NCBI RefSeq assembly: GCF_004116625.1
Contig: NZ_NXIE01000002.1
Location: forward strand, 248,001 to 312,000
Direction: 5' to 3'
Length of the DNA: 64,000 nucleotides
DNA from: Halarcobacter mediterraneus
GTDB lineage: Bacteria > Campylobacterota > Campylobacteria > Campylobacterales > Arcobacteraceae
In this document: positions 42,831-51,391 of the stretch, piece by piece
How positions within the stretch are numbered: the first letter of the stretch is position 1
Layout: each line of letters opens with the position of its first letter
Translations under genes and position numbers: made by a program
The notes under the pieces: generated by a model
What the model was told of the DNA's origin: nothing
Seen by the model: only the letters and a program-made list of their open reading frames with translations
Database searches by the model: none

Positions 42831-43814
42831 TTAATAATAATATTTTCTAGTTTTCATAAGTTCTTTAGGTCTCATACCAAACCTTTTAAAAAAAGCATTT
42901 GAAAAATTTTGTGCATAAGAGTACCCAACTATTAAGGCTATTTCATTTATATTATATTCACTTTGTTCTAAAAGTACTTTAGCCTTTTGCATTCTTTCTT
43001 CCAATAAAAAAGCATAAGGAGTAAGATTAAAAAGTTTTTTAAACCCTAATTGTAATTTAAAATCATTTAGTTTTACAATCTTTGAAAGTTCTTCTATACT
43101 AGGAGGATTATTCATATTTTCAAGCAAAATTTTTCTAGCTTTATGTAAGGCTTCAATATCATATTGTGAAAACTTTATTCCATTTGAATCATTTTTAAAT
43201 TCATTTTGAGAAAATGAATTAAGACAATTATGAATAACTTCTAAAGACTTTGACTCAAGATATAATTGATTTAATTTCCCAAGCATAGGGCTAGAATAAA
43301 TTTCATTTGCTAAAAAAGACATTTTTGTATCCATTTTTATATTACAAAGCTCTTTACTAAAATAAGATTCTCGTAATGATGAAAATATTTGTTCTTTCAA
43401 TTTATTTTCAGGTAAAACCTTTTCTAAAAACTGCTTTTTTAAAATAAAAGATAAAGCTTTGTAAGAACTACTCTTAGGAATCTCATGATAAATACTATCT
43501 TCTGAAATAAGATGCATATTTATATGTGATTTTTTTGAGAAAAACTCTTTATTAGATAATTGACTTTTTAATTTCATTGTTCCTTCTAAGCCAACAGTAA
43601 AAGCTACACCATCAATTTTATGAACCATTTCTTGCTTAATTTCAGTTTTTAATAAATAATCACTTCTATATAAAAATACCGTATCATTAAAATTTATTTC
43701 ACTTAAATTACATTTTCCATTTTCATCAATTCTTTTCAAAATAGTTTTTTCTGTACTGAAAACTTCATTCTCATTAGAAAACCCTTTAAAACTACTCAAA
43801 AAACCTTTACTCAT
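42831..43814 (-). CDS. AraC-family regulator (PchR/YbtA-like), pair 2
   Basis: This 327-residue protein has an N-terminal sensing domain (about 1-215) and a C-terminal AraC DNA-binding domain: IEELSKIVKLNDFKLQLGFK, then NINEIALIVGYSYAQNFSNA, then FFKRFGMRPKELMKTRKYYY. The closing RKYYY or KNYYD is shared by the AraC proteins of pairs 2, 3 and 4, showing that they are paralogues. It is divergent from the receptor at 44005 with 190 bp between and should activate it in response to the siderophore. Confidence 0.88.
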   Translation of the reverse strand: MSKGFLSSFKGFSNENEVFSTEKTILKRIDENGKCNLSEINFNDTVFLYRSDYLLKTEIKQEMVHKIDGVAFTVGLEGTMKLKSQLSNKEFFSKKSHINMHLISEDSIYHEIPKSSSYKALSFILKKQFLEKVLPENKLKEQIFSSLRESYFSKELCNIKMDTKMSFLANEIYSSPMLGKLNQLYLESKSLEVIHNCLNSFSQNEFKNDSNGIKFSQYDIEALHKARKILLENMNNPPSIEELSKIVKLNDFKLQLGFKKLFNLTPYAFLLEERMQKAKVLLEQSEYNINEIALIVGYSYAQNFSNAFFKRFGMRPKELMKTRKYYY

Positions 43815-43924
43815 AAATAACCTTCTATTAATTTTAATAACTATTATTAGTATAGTGTTTATATTATTAAAGTGTAATTATTACATTTTTACAATATAAA
43901 AAAATATATTCAAAATATTTTTAG

Positions 43925-43946
43925 TATTGATTTTTATTATCGATAT
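43925..43946 (+). promoter_or_regulatory. Fur-like operator of the 44005 receptor
   Basis: TATTGATTTTTATTATCGAT (from 43925) carries paired TTGAT/ATCGATA half sites about 60 bp before the start, in the divergent gap shared with the AraC gene. Confidence 0.4.
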
Positions 43947-44004
43947 TTTGTAGAATTCTGTCACTAATTGTCAATACTAATTAAAGACATAAAGGAAATG
44001 AAAA

Positions 44005-46050
44005 ATGAAAAAAGATTTATTAGTTAAAAGTATTTTAATATCAACTATTGCAAGTACTTTTTTATTAGCACAAAATGAACCTCAAAAGCTAGGTGAAGTT
44101 ACCGTTAGTGCAAATAAAATAGAAGAAAATGTTCAAAAAGTTCCTCAAAGTATTACAGTAATAAGTAATGAAGAATTGGAAGAAAAAAGAATAACAGATA
44201 TAGAAGCAGTAGTTAATGAAATACCTAATATGAGTTTTGAAAAGGCTTTAAATGGAAGCCTTTCAACAACTTTTAGAGGATTAACGGGTTCAACTTTTAC
44301 CCTTAGTAATCCTGTTGTTATTTATGTTGATGGAGTTCCATATTATGATAGATACGATTATAATCCTTCATTTATAAATGTTGCTCAAGTAGAAGTATTA
44401 AGAGGTCCTCAAGGTACACTTTATGGAAAAGATTCTACAGGAGGAGTTATAAATATTATTACTAAAGAACCAGAAAATGAATGGCATGGAAGTATTAATG
44501 CAGAAGCTGGAAACTATGGATATACAAAAGGAAGTTTCAATACAAGTGGAGCAATTATTGATAATAAACTATATGCAGGAATGAATGGTTCAATAAAATC
44601 AGATGATGGCTGGATTACAAATAATTATTCAGGTATGAATAAAGATGCAAATAGAACAAAAGCAAAAAGATTAAGTGCTTTTACAATTTATAAACCTACA
44701 GATAACTTATCAAGTAAATTTATTATTTCTCATGATTATGATAAAGAATATGGTAGAAGAGGAATAAATATTGATAGTACTCTTCCCATAAATGATCTAC
44801 AAAGAGATGAAAGTGTTAGCTTTGATGTACCCTCATATATTACAAGAAAAACAAATTCTCAAAGTCTAAAACTTGATTATGAATTAGAAAAAATGAAATT
44901 TGAATCTGTAACTATACATAAAGATTTTGATATCGATATTGTACATGATAGTGACTTTCTATCAGATACAAGTAGTGATGGTTTAGCTTCTCTTATCATT
45001 TCAGATGTGGAAACTTGGTCTCAAGAATTTAAATTAGCAAGTAAAAATCAAGATATAAAATGGGTAACAGGATTATTTTTTGATGATGAAAAAAGAGAAC
45101 AAGGACCATATGGAAATGCAAGTGCAAGAGGTACTGCAAATGTAGTTTCTACAATTGATACAAATACTTATGCAGTTTTTGGTCAAGTAATGATTCCCCT
45201 AAATAATTTTGAATTAACACTTGGAGGAAGATACCAAAGAATAAGTAAAGATATTAAATCAAATTTCTATACTAGTTTCACAGATACTTCTACTAGTCTT
45301 CATAAATATGATGATGATAAATCATGGAATACTTTTTTACCTAAACTTGCTTTATCTTATAGTTTCAATGATGACTTAATGGCATATACATCAGTTTCAA
45401 AAGGATTTATTCCTGGTGGTTTTAATTTTTATTCTACAAGTGACGGTAGTGATTCTTCTTTTGATTCTGAAAAGTCTACAAATTACGAGATTGGAATAAA
45501 ATATCAACAAGATGACTATACTATAAATGCAGCTATTTTTAGAATGGAAATGAAAGACTTGCATGTTTACAGTACTTTAGAAGGAGGGATTTTTGTAACT
45601 GATAATGCAGAAGAAGCCCACTCACAAGGTATAGAAGTTGATGCTAGATATTATTTAGGCAACAATTTCGAATTAACAGCAAGTGTAGGATTAATTGAAG
45701 CAAAATATGACAATTATACAGATGCTAGCGTTAACTACGACGGACAAAAAATCACAGGTACTCCAAAATTTACAACTTCTCTAGGAATATCATATTTTAC
45801 CCAAGATGGTCTTTATGGAAGAGTAGGTATTAAAGGAAGAGGGAAAACAGGCTTTAGAAGAAATGGCAAAGTTGAAGAAACTGATGGTGGTTTTACAGCA
45901 GATACAAAAATAGGATATAAAGTCAATGATTGGGATATCTACGGATATATTACAAATATTACAGATGAAGAGTATGTTGTATCATATGGTAGAGGTGTAG
46001 GTTTTAATGAACCAAGAAGATTTGGACTTGGAGTAAAATATACATTCTAA
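44005..46050 (+). CDS. TonB-dependent receptor, FyuA-like, pair 2
   Basis: This 681-residue receptor has a signal peptide (1-22), a TonB box in GEVTVSANK, and a plug with VPQSITVISNEELEEKRITD, FRGLTGSTF, VIYVDGVPYYDRYDYNPSF and VEVLRGPQGTLYGKDSTGGV. The barrel has ISVSKGFIPGGFNFY-like strands and a C-terminus GLGVKYTF. It is close in sequence and length to the yersiniabactin receptor class and to the receptors at 47154 and 51392, from which it differs mainly in the barrel. Its AraC partner is at 42831. The ribosome site is AAAGGAAA. Confidence 0.9.
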   Translation: MKKDLLVKSILISTIASTFLLAQNEPQKLGEVTVSANKIEENVQKVPQSITVISNEELEEKRITDIEAVVNEIPNMSFEKALNGSLSTTFRGLTGSTFTLSNPVVIYVDGVPYYDRYDYNPSFINVAQVEVLRGPQGTLYGKDSTGGVINIITKEPENEWHGSINAEAGNYGYTKGSFNTSGAIIDNKLYAGMNGSIKSDDGWITNNYSGMNKDANRTKAKRLSAFTIYKPTDNLSSKFIISHDYDKEYGRRGINIDSTLPINDLQRDESVSFDVPSYITRKTNSQSLKLDYELEKMKFESVTIHKDFDIDIVHDSDFLSDTSSDGLASLIISDVETWSQEFKLASKNQDIKWVTGLFFDDEKREQGPYGNASARGTANVVSTIDTNTYAVFGQVMIPLNNFELTLGGRYQRISKDIKSNFYTSFTDTSTSLHKYDDDKSWNTFLPKLALSYSFNDDLMAYTSVSKGFIPGGFNFYSTSDGSDSSFDSEKSTNYEIGIKYQQDDYTINAAIFRMEMKDLHVYSTLEGGIFVTDNAEEAHSQGIEVDARYYLGNNFELTASVGLIEAKYDNYTDASVNYDGQKITGTPKFTTSLGISYFTQDGLYGRVGIKGRGKTGFRRNGKVEETDGGFTADTKIGYKVNDWDIYGYITNITDEEYVVSYGRGVGFNEPRRFGLGVKYTF

Positions 46051-46056
46051 TATAAA

Positions 46057-46080
46057 AAAGTGAGATTAAGATCTCACTTT
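46057..46080. terminator. Bidirectional terminator
   Basis: The arms AAAGTGAGAT (46057-46066) and ATCTCACTTT (46071-46080) form a perfect 10-bp stem with loop TAAG, between the receptor and the convergent AraC gene. Confidence 0.85.
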
Positions 46081-47029
46081 AAAAATAATACTTTCTTGTT
46101 TTCATAATTTCTTTGGGTTTAAAACCAAAATATTTTGTAAAAGCACTAGAGAAACTTTGTTGATGTTTATAACCAATGATTTTAGATACTTCATTTATAT
46201 TATATTCACTATTTTCAAGTAGTTTTTTAGCCTTCAACATTCTTTGTTCAAGAAAAAGATTACCAGGACTTGTATTAAAATATTTTTTAAATCCATACTT
46301 CAATTTAAATTCATTTAAGGCAACTTTTTTTGATAAAGTAGAAATTGTACAATCACAATCTAAAGACATAATTATTTTTTTAGCCTTTTTTAAAGCTTGA
46401 ATATCTTCTTCATCAAACTTAACACTTTTTTTTGAAACCTTTTCATCTTTAAACAAATGATGAAACTCTAAATAAATTAGTTCTAAGACTTTTGATTGTA
46501 AATATATTTCACCAAGACTCCCTTCATACATATTTGAAGAATATAATTGATTTAATATTTTGTTAACTTGATAATCAGTAGTTTTACTCACTAAAAGTTT
46601 ATGGCAATATGGTTTTTCTAAAAAATTTAAAACTTTATCAATTTGAGGGTTTTCAGTGGAAAGTTGAGATAAAAAATCTTTTTTTACAACAAGTGTTATT
46701 TTATTTATTTCACCTTTCTTAGCTTTCGATTCAGTACTCTCTTCTTTTATTAATTCGATATCTGTTTTATTACTTGATGTAGTAAAACCATGATTTGAAA
46801 TTTTAGATTTATAATCAACATCTCCTATTAAATTAAAATCTAACATAATTCCATCAACTTTAGTTTTTGATAAAACTATAATATCATCTTTTAAAACTAT
46901 ATTTGCCTTTATAAAATAAATAGAATCATTGATTTTTTTATCAATAATTTTCCCTTCTACTTTTTCCTTAGGAAATATCATTTCACCTTTGTTATCATTA
47001 TATTTGAAATTAAGTTCAGCTAAAGACAT
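46079..47029 (-). CDS. AraC-family regulator (PchR/YbtA-like), pair 3
   Basis: This 316-residue protein has an N-terminal sensing domain and a C-terminal AraC domain: ISTLSKKVALNEFKLKYGFK, NINEVSKIIGYKHQQSFSSA, FTKYFGFKPKEIMKTRKYYF. It is a close paralogue of the regulators at 42831 and 50276. Two cysteines (SLDCDCTIS) precede the first HTH but the CxCxxCxC cluster of pair 4 is absent. It is divergent from the receptor at 47154 with 124 bp between. Confidence 0.88.
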   Translation of the reverse strand: MSLAELNFKYNDNKGEMIFPKEKVEGKIIDKKINDSIYFIKANIVLKDDIIVLSKTKVDGIMLDFNLIGDVDYKSKISNHGFTTSSNKTDIELIKEESTESKAKKGEINKITLVVKKDFLSQLSTENPQIDKVLNFLEKPYCHKLLVSKTTDYQVNKILNQLYSSNMYEGSLGEIYLQSKVLELIYLEFHHLFKDEKVSKKSVKFDEEDIQALKKAKKIIMSLDCDCTISTLSKKVALNEFKLKYGFKKYFNTSPGNLFLEQRMLKAKKLLENSEYNINEVSKIIGYKHQQSFSSAFTKYFGFKPKEIMKTRKYYF

Positions 47030-47091
47030 TTTATCTCCAAAAAAATACTACTCTCTTAAAAAGTAATCCTATATTCCTAAAATTACCATTG

Positions 47092-47118
47092 AAATTGATA
47101 TTGAGTATTGATTATAAT
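47092..47118 (+). promoter_or_regulatory. Fur-like operator and -10 of the 47154 receptor
   Basis: A run of ATTGATATTGAGTATTGAT half sites (47094 onwards) overlaps a TATAAT box at 47113-47118 in the AraC/receptor gap. Confidence 0.45.
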
Positions 47119-47153
47119 TTAATAACTATTAAAACTATATTATGGAGAGAAAA

Positions 47154-49265
47154 ATGAATAATAAGTTGCTAAAACTGGCTTTAATTTCCCTAGTTACTAA
47201 TAGTCTTCTTTTTGCTGGAAAAAAAGAACCTATTAAATTAAATGAAATTACAGTTAGTGCCAATAAAATTGATGAAAATATCAAGGATGTTCCTCAAAGT
47301 ATAAGTGTCTTAGATGAATATACTATTGAAGAAAAAGGAATTAGAAATATAAAAGATGTAATCTCTAATATTCCCAATATGTCTACAAAACCTTTTGATG
47401 GAACTTATGTAAACTTTAGAGGGCTTAACTCATCTACTTTTACAAATAATAATCCCATTGTAATATATATTGATGGAATTCCTCAAACAGATCGTTATGG
47501 ATTTGATGCTTCTTTAGCAAATATTGAAAGAGTAGAAGTTCTAAGAGGTCCTCAAAGTACTTTATATGGGAAAGATGCTATTGGAGGAGTTATAAATATA
47601 ATAACAAAAGAACCTACAAATGAGTGGAGTGGAAACTTAGGACTAGAATATGGAAGTGAAGAACATATATTTAGTACTTTTAATCTAAATGGAGCACTTA
47701 TTGATGATAAGTTATTCTTAGGTATAAATGGACAACTTTTACAAGATGAAGGTTGGATAACAAATAATTATCAAGGAAAAAATGAAGAAGATGTAAACTC
47801 TCAAAGGGATAGAAAAATAAATACTTATCTACTTTATAAACCAACAGATAATTTAACTACAAAATTTACTATTTCAAAAGATTATTTCAAAACTAATTGG
47901 TTTGATGGGAAAAACTATTTAGATCCAATGACAGCAACAAGAGATGATGCAAAAAATGTAAGTTTTGATGTGCCAACATATACAAAAACAGACTCCTTTT
48001 CTCAAAGTCTTTTATTAAAATATGAACTTGATAATTTGGAATTCAATTCAATAACTACTCATAAAAAAACAGATACCTTATCACACATTGACCAAGATTT
48101 TTCAGATAGTTTAGCTTATAAAGACTTAATAATGTTTGGAGATACTACAAACAAAAGTTTAAGTCAAGAATTCCGTTTATCAGGTAAAACTGAAAACAAT
48201 ACAAAATGGATAGCAGGACTTTTTTTAGAAAAAGAAGATATAGATAAAGGACCTTTTGGAGAACAGTTCCCTGCTATGGAAAATACAGAAGCAAATTTTA
48301 TGTCTGATAATACTGCTAAAACTGGTGCAATTTTTGGACAAGTTATGATTCCATTTTTAGAAGATTTTGAAGTAACAGTAGGAGGAAGATACCAAAGAAT
48401 AACAAAAGAAATTAATATGAATGCCTTTTATAAAGGTTTAAATTCAGGGCAATATTATAGTAATGACTTTTCAAATACTTATTCCTCTCCAACAGCTTTC
48501 TTAACACAAGAGGGTAAGAAAACTTCAAATGTATTTTTACCAAAATTTGCATTAAGCTATAAAATAAATCCCACATGGACTACATATACTTCTATTTCAA
48601 AAGGTTATATGCCAGGAGGTTTTAATTATATTGCATTTTCTGGAACTGCCCATGAGAATAGTTTCGAAGCTCAAACTTCAGTTAATTACGAAGTAGGAGT
48701 TAAAGCAGAATTTGATAAAGCAATTCTTGCAGCTTCAATTTTTTATATGGATATAAAAGATATTCATGTTTATAAAAATGTAGGTAATGGAATGTATGTT
48801 ACTTCAAATGCAAAAAAAGCTCACTCGCAAGGGTTTGAAATTCAAGGAAGATATTTTTTAACTGATAATTTAGATATAAGTGCTTCTTTAGGAATTATAA
48901 GTGCAAAATATGATGATTTTGATAATGGTACAACAAACTATGATAATAAAAGAATAGAAAAAACTCCATCTAAAACAGCTACTTTAAGTTTATCTTATAT
49001 TCATCCTAATGGCTTTTATGGAAGAATTGATTCTTTTTATCAAGGGACAACTGTATATTATGATCAAAGTAGTAATTGGAGTGCACAAACTGATGATTAT
49101 TTTACAACAAATGTAAAACTTGGTTATCGTTTTTCAGATTTTGACACATATATTTATGCAAAAAATATAACAGATGAAGAATATATTTCAAATATTGAAC
49201 AAGCACATAATGTAGTTTTTGGAGATGCCAGACAAATAGGAATTGGGATAAAATATACATTTTAA
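47154..49265 (+). CDS. TonB-dependent receptor, FyuA-like, pair 3
   Basis: This 703-residue receptor is read from the ATG at 47154. An in-frame ATG 12 bp upstream overlaps the GGAGAG ribosome site and is not used. It has a signal peptide (about 1-22), a TonB box in LNEITVSANK, and a plug with VPQSISVLDEYTIEEKG, FRGLNSSTFTNNNPIVIYID and VEVLRGPQSTLYGKDAIGGV. The barrel ends GIGIKYTF. It is a paralogue of the receptors at 44005 and 51392, with its own divergent AraC (46079). The DUF4198 gene follows after 87 bp with its own Fur-like promoter. Confidence 0.9.
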   Translation: MNNKLLKLALISLVTNSLLFAGKKEPIKLNEITVSANKIDENIKDVPQSISVLDEYTIEEKGIRNIKDVISNIPNMSTKPFDGTYVNFRGLNSSTFTNNNPIVIYIDGIPQTDRYGFDASLANIERVEVLRGPQSTLYGKDAIGGVINIITKEPTNEWSGNLGLEYGSEEHIFSTFNLNGALIDDKLFLGINGQLLQDEGWITNNYQGKNEEDVNSQRDRKINTYLLYKPTDNLTTKFTISKDYFKTNWFDGKNYLDPMTATRDDAKNVSFDVPTYTKTDSFSQSLLLKYELDNLEFNSITTHKKTDTLSHIDQDFSDSLAYKDLIMFGDTTNKSLSQEFRLSGKTENNTKWIAGLFLEKEDIDKGPFGEQFPAMENTEANFMSDNTAKTGAIFGQVMIPFLEDFEVTVGGRYQRITKEINMNAFYKGLNSGQYYSNDFSNTYSSPTAFLTQEGKKTSNVFLPKFALSYKINPTWTTYTSISKGYMPGGFNYIAFSGTAHENSFEAQTSVNYEVGVKAEFDKAILAASIFYMDIKDIHVYKNVGNGMYVTSNAKKAHSQGFEIQGRYFLTDNLDISASLGIISAKYDDFDNGTTNYDNKRIEKTPSKTATLSLSYIHPNGFYGRIDSFYQGTTVYYDQSSNWSAQTDDYFTTNVKLGYRFSDFDTYIYAKNITDEEYISNIEQAHNVVFGDARQIGIGIKYTF

Positions 49266-49297
49266 ATTAAAAAAAATCCTTTTATCATAAAAAGTGT

Positions 49298-49314
49298 ATT
49301 GATAATTATTATTG
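49298..49314 (+). promoter_or_regulatory. Fur-like operator of the DUF4198 gene
   Basis: TTGATAATTATTATTGT (49299 onwards) is a clear GATAAT/ATTATT Fur-type repeat about 38 bp before the start, next to a GTATAAG -10-like sequence. Confidence 0.5.
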
Positions 49315-49352
49315 TATAAGATAAACTCTAAAAAAATTATTTAAGGAAAAAT

Positions 49353-50249
49353 ATGAAAAAAATAAAAAAAGCTCTTTTTTCTACAATAGCTTTAAGTACA
49401 TTAAGTATTAGCACTTTATCAGCTCATAGTTTATGGATTAACTCTTTTGAGTCATTTTCTCATAAACCTGGTCACACAACAGTTAGTCTAGGATGGGGTC
49501 ACTCAATTCCAATTGATGATATACTAAACTCTGCAAATGGGAAAGTTATTATAGAAGAGTTTTCTATAACTAATCCTAAAGGAGAAAAAACAAAACTAAA
49601 AATTCCTTCAAGTGAACTTGCTAAAGCAAGTAAACAGACTAAAAGTTTTGATGTTTATGATGCAGATATTGCTTTACAAAAAATTGCTTTGAAAAAAGAA
49701 AGTCTAAAAGGTGTTTATACAATTCAAGCAAATTCTAAACCTACTTTTTATACAAGTTATTTAGATTCAAAAGATAGACAAAGATTAAAACTAAAACCAA
49801 AAAATGAAATTAAAGATATCAAAAAAATATTGATGTCTGTAAAGTATCAAGCAAGCGCAAAATCTTATCTTACTTTAGAAAACTGGACAGCACAAAAAGC
49901 TACAAATAAAGGACTTGAAATTATTCCTAAAACAGACCTTTCTAATGTAAGAGTAGGAGACCTTGTAGAGTTTGAAGTTTTATTTATGGGGAAACCATTA
50001 AATGCAAGTGCTTCAAGTATGGATTATATTACAGCAGCAAGTAACACTTTTGGTCAAAATGAAGGTTTTTCTTTAATGTCATATATAAAAGAAGGAAAAG
50101 CTCAAATAAGAGTACAAAGTGCAGGACAGTGGATTATATCTTGTAGTCACAGAGGAACTGTTACAAAAGATGGACCACTAAAAGATTTATACAATAAAGT
50201 TAATTATTCTTTCAATGGAAGTAGCTTAACTTTTAATGTAAAAGAATAA
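49353..50249 (+). CDS. DUF4198 periplasmic protein (NikM-like)
   Basis: This 298-residue exported protein has a signal peptide (about 1-24) with processed end SAHSLWINSFESF. The N-terminal histidine right after cleavage is typical of DUF4198 proteins, which are linked to nickel, cobalt or copper handling (NikM-like). A beta-sandwich core follows, with VRVGDLVEFEVLFMGKPL and GQWIISCSHRGTV. A Fur-like box lies just upstream, so it is probably made under iron limitation. It is flanked by receptors for metallophores, so it may hold or pass a metal or metallophore in the periplasm. This is inference. Confidence 0.75.
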   Translation: MKKIKKALFSTIALSTLSISTLSAHSLWINSFESFSHKPGHTTVSLGWGHSIPIDDILNSANGKVIIEEFSITNPKGEKTKLKIPSSELAKASKQTKSFDVYDADIALQKIALKKESLKGVYTIQANSKPTFYTSYLDSKDRQRLKLKPKNEIKDIKKILMSVKYQASAKSYLTLENWTAQKATNKGLEIIPKTDLSNVRVGDLVEFEVLFMGKPLNASASSMDYITAASNTFGQNEGFSLMSYIKEGKAQIRVQSAGQWIISCSHRGTVTKDGPLKDLYNKVNYSFNGSSLTFNVKE

Positions 50250-50261
50250 AACATAATTTAA

Positions 50262-50287
50262 GACTTTAGCTTTTATTAGCTAAAGTC
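50262..50287. terminator. Bidirectional terminator
   Basis: The arms GACTTTAGC (50262-50270) and GCTAAAGTC (50279-50287) pair perfectly. The hairpin overlaps the stop of the convergent AraC gene. Confidence 0.65.
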
Positions 50288-51274
50288 ATAATAATTTTTA
50301 GACTTAATCAAAGACTTAGGTGTAGTATTAAAACATTTTATAAAAGCATTTGTAAAACTTTGTTGATACTTATATCCCACCATTCTTGAAACTTCAGATA
50401 CATTATAGTTTTGACTTAATAAAAGTTCTTTTGCCTTTTGCATTTTTAGATTTAAAATCATTTGTCCAGGGGTAGTTTTAAAAACTTTCTTAAAGCCATA
50501 TTTTAGTTTAAATTCATTTAAAGCAACTTTTTTGCAAAGCTCACTTAAAGTATAAAATCTATCTGCTTTTTCAATCAATTCTTTGGCTTTATACAAAGCA
50601 TTTATATCATCTATATTAAGTTTATCACAAGAACAAATTTCACAAGAGCACTTACCATTTTGTTCATTGATTATACTATTAAACTCTTCATATATAAACT
50701 CTAAGGCTTTACTTTGCATAAAAAGTTGATTTAAGTCTCCTTCAAAAGGAGAATTATAAAGTTCATAAGCTAAGGACTGTAGCCTATGATTAGCTATGCT
50801 TTTTCTTAATTGAGAAGAGATATTGTCTTTATATTTTTTATCAAGTTCTGATTTATTATCTAAATGGTTTAATAAGTACTTTTCTAAAAAATCATCTCTT
50901 ATAAGTAAACACAAACTTTTTATATTTGTCTCATTTTTAAACTCATATCCACCTTCATAATTATTTATATATTTCGTTATCATATCTCCTTTATTAAAAA
51001 GAAGCTTTGACTTATCAGTTTTATCTGTATGTATAATATTACCTTCAAGATTAATTATCATATATAACCCTGAAACTTGAGAAGAGGAATTAACTATCAA
51101 ATCATTAATATTTACCTTTGCATCTGTTTTAAATAATAATATATCTTTTTGAATATTATCCCTACTACATTCAAATAGTCCTATATTATTTGGTAAAGAA
51201 TATGTAAGATTAGAATCTTTTGATTTATTTAATATAAACTCATCAAAACTATCTAAATCAATTTTATGTGACAT
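50276..51274 (-). CDS. AraC-family regulator with a CxCxxCxC motif, pair 4
   Basis: This 332-residue protein is a paralogue of the regulators at 42831 and 46079, with a C-terminal AraC domain (LSELCKKVALNEFKLKYGFK, NVSEVSRMVGYKYQQSFTNA, FIKCFNTTPKSLIKSK). It differs by an insert between sensing and DNA-binding domains containing Cys209, Cys211, Cys214 and Cys216 (KCSCEICSCDK). Further cysteines lie in LSELCKK and FIKCFN. Four closely spaced cysteines could bind an Fe-S cluster, zinc or copper. The motif is not found in the other three AraC proteins of the window. It is divergent from the receptor at 51392 with 117 bp between. Confidence 0.87.
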   Translation of the reverse strand: MSHKIDLDSFDEFILNKSKDSNLTYSLPNNIGLFECSRDNIQKDILLFKTDAKVNINDLIVNSSSQVSGLYMIINLEGNIIHTDKTDKSKLLFNKGDMITKYINNYEGGYEFKNETNIKSLCLLIRDDFLEKYLLNHLDNKSELDKKYKDNISSQLRKSIANHRLQSLAYELYNSPFEGDLNQLFMQSKALEFIYEEFNSIINEQNGKCSCEICSCDKLNIDDINALYKAKELIEKADRFYTLSELCKKVALNEFKLKYGFKKVFKTTPGQMILNLKMQKAKELLLSQNYNVSEVSRMVGYKYQQSFTNAFIKCFNTTPKSLIKSKNYYDFS

Positions 51275-51328
51275 TAAATACCTTTTTACTAAAAGAAAAT
51301 ACTTTTTTATTAAAATAAAATTTATTTT

Positions 51329-51350
51329 TGATTGTAATTATCAGTATAAT
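51329..51350 (+). promoter_or_regulatory. Fur-like operator and -10 of the 51392 receptor
   Basis: TTGATTGTAATTATCAG (51328-51344) abuts a TATAAT box (51345-51350) about 40 bp before the start. Confidence 0.45.
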
Positions 51351-51391
51351 GTTAACCATTCTTTCCATAAATTTTAATAAAAGGTTATATT

